Shown: positions 55,474 through 61,155 of the stretch, piece after piece
How the letters are laid out: every line of letters starts with the position of its first letter
Numbering within the stretch: the first letter of the stretch is position 1
Notes under the pieces: generated by a model
Told to the model about the DNA's origin: nothing
Seen by the model: only the letters and a program-made list of their open reading frames with translations
Databases searched by the model: none
Program-made: the position numbers and the translations under genes
IMG/VR virus record: IMGVR_UViG_3300047558_000128
Coordinates: 1 to 61,155 of that record
Strand: one strand, 5' to 3'
From: a virus
DNA length: 61,155 nucleotides

Positions 55474-56025
55474 ATGGAAAAGAAACAGCATCGCCTTGGG
55501 GCAATGTCTCGTGAAGAGTACAATAATGCACCCATTATACCTGGAAGCAAAAAGGTCTACTTTTTGAATGGTGACTTAGTTAGAGTCCATCATCTAAATA
55601 GGTCTAATGGAATAATGTCTGTTTATAATATTACACAAGACAGGATTGAAAGCTGTCTTATTAGTGATTTTAAGAAAAATCGTGAACGTGCTTTTACTGT
55701 TGGAGAAACTGCTAGTCTAGTCAATCGTCACAAAAAGTACATGCCTTCTTTGGTCCGCAGAGGAATTGTTCCCCCTGCTACAGGATCTCAGAAAGGCGGT
55801 AAAACGGGATGGCAGGTAAGATCTTATTACTCTGAGTCGCAAGTTTTTGAACTTCGTGATATACTAGCTTCATACCACATTGGTGGTCCAAGAAAAGACA
55901 AGTTAATAACAAATAACATTACTCCAACACGCCAAGAGTTGACAAGGCGTATGGGAGATGGTATACTTACATATACCAAAACAGAAGATGGCAGATTCAT
56001 TCCAGTGTGGTCTGAATCTATATAG
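55474..56025 (+). CDS. MerR-like helix-turn-helix protein
   Basis: 183 residues. Residues about 74-135, FTVGETASLVNRHKKYMPSL then VRSYYSESQVFELRDILASY, have the order of a MerR/excisionase winged helix. The N-terminal part (KVYFLNGDLVRVHHLNRSNG) is a small beta domain. It lies between late structural and replication genes, a position that suits a transcription regulator. No clear ribosome binding site. Confidence 0.65.
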   Translation: MEKKQHRLGAMSREEYNNAPIIPGSKKVYFLNGDLVRVHHLNRSNGIMSVYNITQDRIESCLISDFKKNRERAFTVGETASLVNRHKKYMPSLVRRGIVPPATGSQKGGKTGWQVRSYYSESQVFELRDILASYHIGGPRKDKLITNNITPTRQELTRRMGDGILTYTKTEDGRFIPVWSESI

Positions 56026-56039
56026 TAAGGAAAACGGGT

Positions 56040-56243
56040 ATGGAAAACGAAAACACTAAAGTTGGTGTAACTCTTGGTTACACTCTAAATCTAGGCAACT
56101 TCCAGTCACTAAGGATTGACCTAAACGTAATTGATAGTAAGCGTGAGAGCGAAAGCATCAATGAGGCATTTGATCGTGTCTACTCTTTTGTAGAGACCAA
56201 GCTTGCCGAAAAGATTACAGAAGCTAAGTCAGAAGTAGAATAA
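56040..56243 (+). CDS. Small conserved replication-region protein
   Basis: 67 residues, MENENTKVGVTLGYTLNLGN. FQSLRIDLNVIDSKRESESI then EAFDRVYSFVETKLAEK. I recall similar proteins next to helicase genes in actinophages; function unknown. AAGGAAAA precedes the ATG. Confidence 0.7.
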   Translation: MENENTKVGVTLGYTLNLGNFQSLRIDLNVIDSKRESESINEAFDRVYSFVETKLAEKITEAKSEVE

Positions 56244-56551
56244 TGGCAGAACGCAAAGACCGTATGGCTTTGCTTAGTCGCTACTCAAAGCTTTACACTC
56301 AGAGATACGAGCAGAAGCCACAGATTAACATCAACGTTGAGCAATGGGCTGCAGACGCTTTAATTGAATCATATGGCATATCAGAATGCTATGATCTTCT
56401 GGCACACTATTTTGATGTTGCACAGAATCCAAGTTGGAAGTACTTTGCCAACTACGCACAAGAAATAATTGATAAAAAAGAACAACTACAAGAAGATATC
56501 AAAGAAAGGGCAAAGAGAAGAGAGATGGCTAAAAGGTGGCTAAGTGAGTAA
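56243..56551 (+). CDS. Helicase-adjacent helical protein
   Basis: 102 residues, all-helical, with basic ends (QEDIKERAKRREMAKRWLSE). It overlaps the helicase gene by 8 nt. A helicase loader or a DNA-binding accessory is possible from position only. Confidence 0.55.
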   Translation: MAERKDRMALLSRYSKLYTQRYEQKPQININVEQWAADALIESYGISECYDLLAHYFDVAQNPSWKYFANYAQEIIDKKEQLQEDIKERAKRREMAKRWLSE

Positions 56552-57764
56552 TTCAGAATCTAAACTAATCTCAGCTGTTCTGCAAGATAAGCAGATTCAC
56601 GTATTGCTACAGGCAAACGTTGACAATATTCTCAAGACCCATAAAGATATCTGGAACTTTATCAGATTATATTTTGAGCAGAATGGCTCAACTCCTCCGC
56701 AGTCATTGGTTGTAGAGAAGTTCCGTGACTTTCAGCCAGAGTCTGGGGTAGGTGCAACAAAGCACCACCTAGAAGAGTTACAAGCAGAGTTTATGAATGA
56801 TAGCCTAAAGGATATTATTAGAACTGCTGCTGCAGAGGTTCAGGCAGACAAAGGCCTAGATGCACTTGAACTGCTTATCTCAAAAACATCTGAGCTAAGA
56901 AAGAATACTGCAGCAATCCGTGATATTGATGCCACAGATCTTGAGTCTGCAATTGCTTACTATGAAAATGTAAAGAAGCAGGCAGAGCTAGGTTTGGCTG
57001 GTATCAAGACTGGTTTGCCAGGATTTGATAACTATCTTCCAGCAGGAATTATGCCAGGACAGCTAGGCGTAATGCTTGCATATCCAGGTATTGGTAAGTC
57101 GTGGCTATCTCTATATTTTGCGGTACAGGCATGGAAGCAAGGCAAGTCACCAATGATCGTATCACTTGAAATGAGTGAGACAGAAGTTCGTAACCGTGTA
57201 TTCGCAATTATGGGAGAAGGACTTTGGTCACACAGAAAGCTTTCTGCTGGACAAATTGAGATTGACGATTTAAAGATGTGGCACCAGAAAGCACTTCAGG
57301 GTAAGCCAGAATTTCATATCATCTCTAATGATTCTGGTGGAGAAGTTACGCCATCTGTATTGCGTGGTAAGATTGACCAGTATAAGCCAGACTTTGTTGT
57401 GGTTGACTACCTTCAGCTTATGTCTCCAAACCAAAAGTCAGATAATGAAACTGTACGTATGAAGAATCTATCTCGTGAGCTAAAGCTTATGGCTATCTCA
57501 GAAGAAGTTCCTATTATTGCTATTTCATCTGCTACTCCTGATGATGTAACCAAGCTTGATACAGTTCCAACACTTGGTCAGACAGCATGGTCACGTCAGA
57601 TTGCATACGATGCTGACTGGGTGCTTGCTCTTGGTCGTGGAACTAACTCTGATATTATTGAGTGTGTATTCCGTAAAAACCGTAATGGTTTTATGGGAGA
57701 GTTTTTGGTTCAAGCAGACTTTGACAAGGGATACTACAAGTACAAGGATTTTGAGGATAACTAA
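56544..57764 (+). CDS. DnaB-like replicative helicase
   Basis: 406 residues from a GTG start. The N-terminal helical domain is short; the RecA core follows: Walker A AYPGIGKS (179-186), EMSETEVRNRVFAIM, Walker B FVVVDYLQLM (284-293), then SRELKLMAISEEVPIIAISS and QTAWSRQIAYDADW. A ring helicase unwinding the phage replication fork. It is coupled to the primase gene by TAATG. Confidence 0.9.
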   Translation: MSNSESKLISAVLQDKQIHVLLQANVDNILKTHKDIWNFIRLYFEQNGSTPPQSLVVEKFRDFQPESGVGATKHHLEELQAEFMNDSLKDIIRTAAAEVQADKGLDALELLISKTSELRKNTAAIRDIDATDLESAIAYYENVKKQAELGLAGIKTGLPGFDNYLPAGIMPGQLGVMLAYPGIGKSWLSLYFAVQAWKQGKSPMIVSLEMSETEVRNRVFAIMGEGLWSHRKLSAGQIEIDDLKMWHQKALQGKPEFHIISNDSGGEVTPSVLRGKIDQYKPDFVVVDYLQLMSPNQKSDNETVRMKNLSRELKLMAISEEVPIIAISSATPDDVTKLDTVPTLGQTAWSRQIAYDADWVLALGRGTNSDIIECVFRKNRNGFMGEFLVQADFDKGYYKYKDFEDN

Positions 57765-58681
57765 TGGCTGCATATACTCCTGATCAAATTAAGAAGGTCC
57801 TGATTGGTGCAGGTCTCACTATTGAAAAAGAGATTGATTCTGATTACATTATCTTCTGTCCTTTTCATGCTAACAACAGAACTCCAGCAGGAGAAGTAGA
57901 CAAGAATACTGGAAAGTTTTTTTGCTTTTCTTGTCACCATGTTGCAGATTTGGTTGAGGTAGTTATGCATACAACAGCAAGAACATATTTTGAGGCAGCA
58001 CGGTATATTAAGTCAAAAGAAGGACTATCGTCTATTATTGGTGATGTAGAGAAAAAGCTTATTAGCATTCCAGAATACACTCAGTATGACCAAGTTCTCA
58101 TTAAGAGACTAAACCAGCAAGCACTTGAGTCGCCAAGAGCAATGAGATATTATGCTGGAAGACTTATAACAGAGGCATCAGTAAAAAAGTTTCAGCTTGG
58201 ATATTCAGAAAAGCAAGATATGGTTACGATTCCAGTGGCTGCACCTGATGGAATGGAAGTTGGCTTTGTTGGCAGATCTATTGAGGGTAAAGATTTTAAA
58301 AATACACCTGGACTGCCAAAATCAAAGATTTTGTTTAATTTACATAGAGTTAAGACATCTAACAGGGTTTATGTGGTAGAATCATCTTTTGATGCTATTC
58401 GTTTAGATCAGGTTGGAATTCCAGCTGTTGCCACACTAGGGGCAATGGTATCTACAAAACAGATAGAACTTCTTCGTAAGTACTTCAACTCTGTTTTTGT
58501 TATAGCAGATAATGACGAAGCAGGAGGTAACATGAGAGACAAGATTATTAAAAGTCTTGGAGCAATGGTTACTACTGTTAAGTTGGATTCAGCTTACAAA
58601 GACATTGGGGATATGCAAGATGAAGATATAAAAAGGCTAGATATGTCATTTGACAAATCAATAATGGCCATGCTACAATAA
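57764..58681 (+). CDS. DnaG-type primase
   Basis: 305 residues. Zinc site CPFH (32-35) and CFSC (54-57), then a TOPRIM core: VYVVESSFDAIR (202-213), GIPAVATLGAMVS, FVIADNDEAG (245-254). Half the size of bacterial DnaG: the helicase-binding C-terminal domain is missing, and the N-terminal domain is complete. Makes RNA primers with the helicase next to it. Confidence 0.9.
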   Translation: MAAYTPDQIKKVLIGAGLTIEKEIDSDYIIFCPFHANNRTPAGEVDKNTGKFFCFSCHHVADLVEVVMHTTARTYFEAARYIKSKEGLSSIIGDVEKKLISIPEYTQYDQVLIKRLNQQALESPRAMRYYAGRLITEASVKKFQLGYSEKQDMVTIPVAAPDGMEVGFVGRSIEGKDFKNTPGLPKSKILFNLHRVKTSNRVYVVESSFDAIRLDQVGIPAVATLGAMVSTKQIELLRKYFNSVFVIADNDEAGGNMRDKIIKSLGAMVTTVKLDSAYKDIGDMQDEDIKRLDMSFDKSIMAMLQ

Positions 58682-58710
58682 TATAACAAACAAAAAATAA
58701 GGAGAACACC

Positions 58711-59364
58711 ATGGGTGTAATTAAAGGGCTAAAGGATATCAATGCAATTCTTGATAAGCCAAAGTATGAAAGCACAGGAACAAAGGTTCGTTGGGTAAAG
58801 CTAGCTGACGGACAGGCTGCAAAGATTCGTTTCGTAGAGGAATTGGATCAGGACTCAGCACACTATGACGAGGCTCGTGGCCTCTCTGTGGTAATCGCAC
58901 AGCACACCAATCCAAAGGATTACAAGCGTATGGCTGCTTGTACAATGGAGACTGAAGGTCGCTGCTTTGCATGTGAGATGGCACGTAAGGAGCCAAAGGC
59001 TGGATGGCGTTCAAAGCTTCGCTTCTACTGCAACGTGCTAGTTGATGACGGCCTTGAGGCACCATACATTGCTGTTTGGTCGCAGGGTGTCACTAAGCAG
59101 TCTGCATTCAACACTATTCGTGAGTATGCACTAGAAACTGGCTCAATCTCAAACCTTGAGTGGAAGCTAAAGCGTAATGGTCAGGGAACTGAAACAAATT
59201 ACACACTTCTTCCTACCAAGCCAGATGCAGAGCCATTTGTATGGGGCGACTATGAGTTCCACAATCTTGAAAAGGTTGTTCGTGAAGTTCCATATCCAGA
59301 GCAGGAAGCATTCTACTTTGGGTTTGATACTCCGTCTGTTACATCAACCAACATTGATTGGTAA
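58711..59364 (+). CDS. ssDNA-binding protein (gp32-like)
   Basis: 217 residues, AAGGAG site. After VRWVKLADGQAAKIRFVEEL, ACTMETEGRCFACEMARKEP gives a CxxxxxxxCxxC metal site, then LRFYCNVLVDDGLEAPYIAV. The layout resembles gp32-type single-strand binding proteins of phages. The C-terminal end (FYFGFDTPSVTSTNIDW) is less acidic than in T4. Strong codon bias suggests high expression. Confidence 0.7.
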   Translation: MGVIKGLKDINAILDKPKYESTGTKVRWVKLADGQAAKIRFVEELDQDSAHYDEARGLSVVIAQHTNPKDYKRMAACTMETEGRCFACEMARKEPKAGWRSKLRFYCNVLVDDGLEAPYIAVWSQGVTKQSAFNTIREYALETGSISNLEWKLKRNGQGTETNYTLLPTKPDAEPFVWGDYEFHNLEKVVREVPYPEQEAFYFGFDTPSVTSTNIDW

Positions 59365-59377
59365 TTAAGTTTGATTT

Positions 59378-59399
59378 GGGGGTAACTTCGGTTGCCCCC
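59378..59399 (+). terminator. Terminator with UUCG tetraloop
   Basis: GGGGGTAAC-TTCG-GTTGCCCCC: nine pairs (one G-U) closed by a C(UUCG)G loop, followed by ATTTCATCTT. It ends the helicase-primase-SSB unit. Confidence 0.85.
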
Positions 59400-59414
59400 A
59401 TTTCATCTTACCTA

Positions 59415-59443
59415 TTGACAAAATACATTTAAAGTGCAATAAT
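59415..59443 (+). promoter_or_regulatory. Promoter of the polymerase gene
   Basis: TTGACA (59415-59420), 17 nt, AATAAT (59438-59443), with TGC before the -10. AAAGGAAATT lies just before the ATG at 59475. Confidence 0.7.
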
Positions 59444-59474
59444 TATATACACAACAATTTAGATAAAGGAAATT

Positions 59475-61155
59475 ATGAGTTACGCTGGCTTGCATGTCCA
59501 CACACACTACTCACTATTTGACGGAATTGCAACACCACAGGAATATGTGGATCGTGCCGTAGAGCTGGGAATGCCAGCAATTGCAATTACTGACCATGGA
59601 AGTCTATCAGGACACCGTGAAATGTATCGTGCTGCTAAAGAAGCAGGAATTAAGCCAATCCTTGGCATCGAAGGGTATATCACAAAAGACCGCTTTGACC
59701 ACACAGACAAGAAGGAAAAGAACGATCCTCTTGATCTAAATTATAACCACCTAATCATTATTGCAAAGAATGCTAAGGGGCTACAGAACCTTAACAAGCT
59801 TAATGAGATTGCTTGGACAGAAGGATTTTATAAGAAGCCACGCATTGACTGGGATATCCTTGAAGAGTATAAAGATGGTCTCATTATTACATCTGGATGT
59901 TTGTCTGGTGTATTGGCTAAGGCTATCGAAGCAAATGAGTTTGCATATGCTAAGGAACATATTACAAAGTGTAAGAAGATTTTTGGCGATGACTACTATA
60001 TTGAGGTTATGCCACACAACCCACCTGAGATTAATAAGGCACTGCTTGAACTAGCAGATGAGTTTGGTGTAAAGCCAGTTGTTACTCCAGACTGCCACCA
60101 CTCTGATCCTTCACAGAAGGAAATTCAGGAACTTAAGTTGATTCTAAACTCATACTCAAATAAGGTTGAGAAGGGTGCAACTTATGAGGGGTCCAAAAAG
60201 TATGATAATTTGATGGACCGTCTAGATTACCTATATGGTGCAGACCGCCAGATGTCATTTAATAAGTTTGAGATTCACCTACTTTCTGACGAAGAAATGC
60301 ATAATGCCATGAAGGCCCAAGGCATTGACCGTGAAGACATGTATGAGGCTACTGTTGAAATTGTTAATAAGGTAGAAGACTACAAGATTAAAGATCACCA
60401 AGACCTTCTTCCTGTACAGTATCAGAATCCTAACAAAGAGTTGCGAGAGCTTGCCCTTGCTGGCCTAAAAGACCGTGGCATTGAGACAGAAGAATATCTA
60501 GCACGTCTGGATGAAGAGCTAGAGGTAATCGAAGCAAAGAACTTTGGTCCATACTTTCTTGTTGTACGCTCTATGATTTCATGGGCAAAGAAGGAAGGCA
60601 TTATGGTAGGCCCTGGACGTGGTTCTGCAGCTGGTTCACTACTTTGCTATGCTTTGGGTATCACAGATATTGACCCTATCGAACATGGACTGCTATTCTT
60701 CCGTTTCATTAATCCAGAGCGTAATGACTTCCCAGATATTGATACAGATATTCAGGACTCACGCCGTGAAGAAGTAAAAGACTATTTGGTACGTCAGTAT
60801 AAGCACGTAGCATCTATTGCTACATTTTTGCAGTTCCGTGGCAAGGGTATGGTTCGTGACATTGCACGTACTCTAAACGTACCACTAGCAGACGTTAACA
60901 AGGTTCTAAAGGTTGTTGATGACTGGGATGACTACTGCTCTTCAAAGCAGTCAGCATGGTTCCGTGAAAAGTATCCTGAGATTGAGACTTATGGAGATCT
61001 TCTTCGTGGACGAATTCGTGGTACTGGCATTCACGCTGCAGGTGTTGTAACCTCTAAGCAGCCTATCTTTAAGTTTGCTCCACTAGAAACTCGTACGTCT
61101 CCAGGAAACAAGGAGCGTATCCCAGTTGTGGCAGTAGACATGGAAGAGGCAGAGC
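59475..61155 (+). CDS. dnaE: DNA polymerase III alpha subunit, cut by window end
   Basis: 560 residues are visible; the C-terminal part is outside. A PHP domain starts LHVHTHYSLFDG (residues 6-17) with ITDHGSLSGH; its metal ligands look intact, so proofreading activity is possible. The palm has GPGRGSAAGSLLCYALGITD and the catalytic FPDIDTDIQD, then RGKGMVRDIARTLN. Family C replicative polymerase, of the kind carried by some large actinophages. Own promoter; separate from the helicase unit. Confidence 0.95.
   Translation, partial: MSYAGLHVHTHYSLFDGIATPQEYVDRAVELGMPAIAITDHGSLSGHREMYRAAKEAGIKPILGIEGYITKDRFDHTDKKEKNDPLDLNYNHLIIIAKNAKGLQNLNKLNEIAWTEGFYKKPRIDWDILEEYKDGLIITSGCLSGVLAKAIEANEFAYAKEHITKCKKIFGDDYYIEVMPHNPPEINKALLELADEFGVKPVVTPDCHHSDPSQKEIQELKLILNSYSNKVEKGATYEGSKKYDNLMDRLDYLYGADRQMSFNKFEIHLLSDEEMHNAMKAQGIDREDMYEATVEIVNKVEDYKIKDHQDLLPVQYQNPNKELRELALAGLKDRGIETEEYLARLDEELEVIEAKNFGPYFLVVRSMISWAKKEGIMVGPGRGSAAGSLLCYALGITDIDPIEHGLLFFRFINPERNDFPDIDTDIQDSRREEVKDYLVRQYKHVASIATFLQFRGKGMVRDIARTLNVPLADVNKVLKVVDDWDDYCSSKQSAWFREKYPEIETYGDLLRGRIRGTGIHAAGVVTSKQPIFKFAPLETRTSPGNKERIPVVAVDMEEAE

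Overview
The window is part of a double-stranded DNA tailed phage genome with a long non-contractile tail (siphovirus-like). It carries a portal, a protease/scaffold, a major capsid protein, head-tail connectors, a tail tube protein, tail assembly chaperones, a 2300-residue tape measure, tail tip proteins and a replication block. No terminase or integrase is visible and both ends are cut inside genes, so the genome is larger than the window. The DNA is AT-rich (about 40% G+C by eye). An actinobacterial host is my inference, from LtfC-like beta-sandwich tail proteins, a secreted NlpC/P60 hydrolase, a GP88-like protein, many leaderless starts and L5-like stoperator motifs.

Layout. (1) 1-11617: about 34 small leftward genes, typical of an early accessory arm, mostly overlapping by 1-4 nt and preceded by AGAAAGGA-type ribosome binding sites. 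The gaps hold a dense set of repeated regulatory modules: TTGACA promoters with a conserved TGTCAGACC spacer, TTGACA-N15/16-GTCGAC elements, CGACACGCC motifs, TAAC-N7-TAAC direct repeats, DnaA-box pairs, covarying 3' stem-loops, and two related structured RNA elements with their own promoters. (2) 11618-13733: the divergence zone, with a 42-residue Cys-rich gene, a zinc-ribbon gene, a methyltransferase and a small membrane protein that may be a holin. (3) 13734-27258: a small hairpin RNA candidate, then a large set of tail-fibre/adhesin genes with shuffled domains (LtfC-like, collagen-like, PASTA, Fn3, VFGF repeats), a reverse-oriented secreted NlpC/P60 hydrolase, and four genes of oxygenase type. 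(4) 27274-55470: a lectin-like tail protein, then the head and tail structural genes in canonical order. (5) 55474-61155: a MerR-like DNA-binding protein, then helicase, primase, ssDNA-binding protein and DNA polymerase III alpha (cut by the window edge).

Two promoter classes are visible. The leftward arm uses -35/-10 promoters with a conserved operator-like spacer. The rightward late genes mostly use extended -10 (TGnTATAAT) boxes without a clear -35, set 6-9 nt before the ATG, so their mRNAs are probably leaderless. Internal genes of each late operon are joined by TAATG or ATGA overlaps. The least explained features are the repeated regulatory network of the left arm, the paired structured RNA elements, the hairpin RNA at 13930, and the Phe-rich VFGF tail repeats shared by two different tail proteins.
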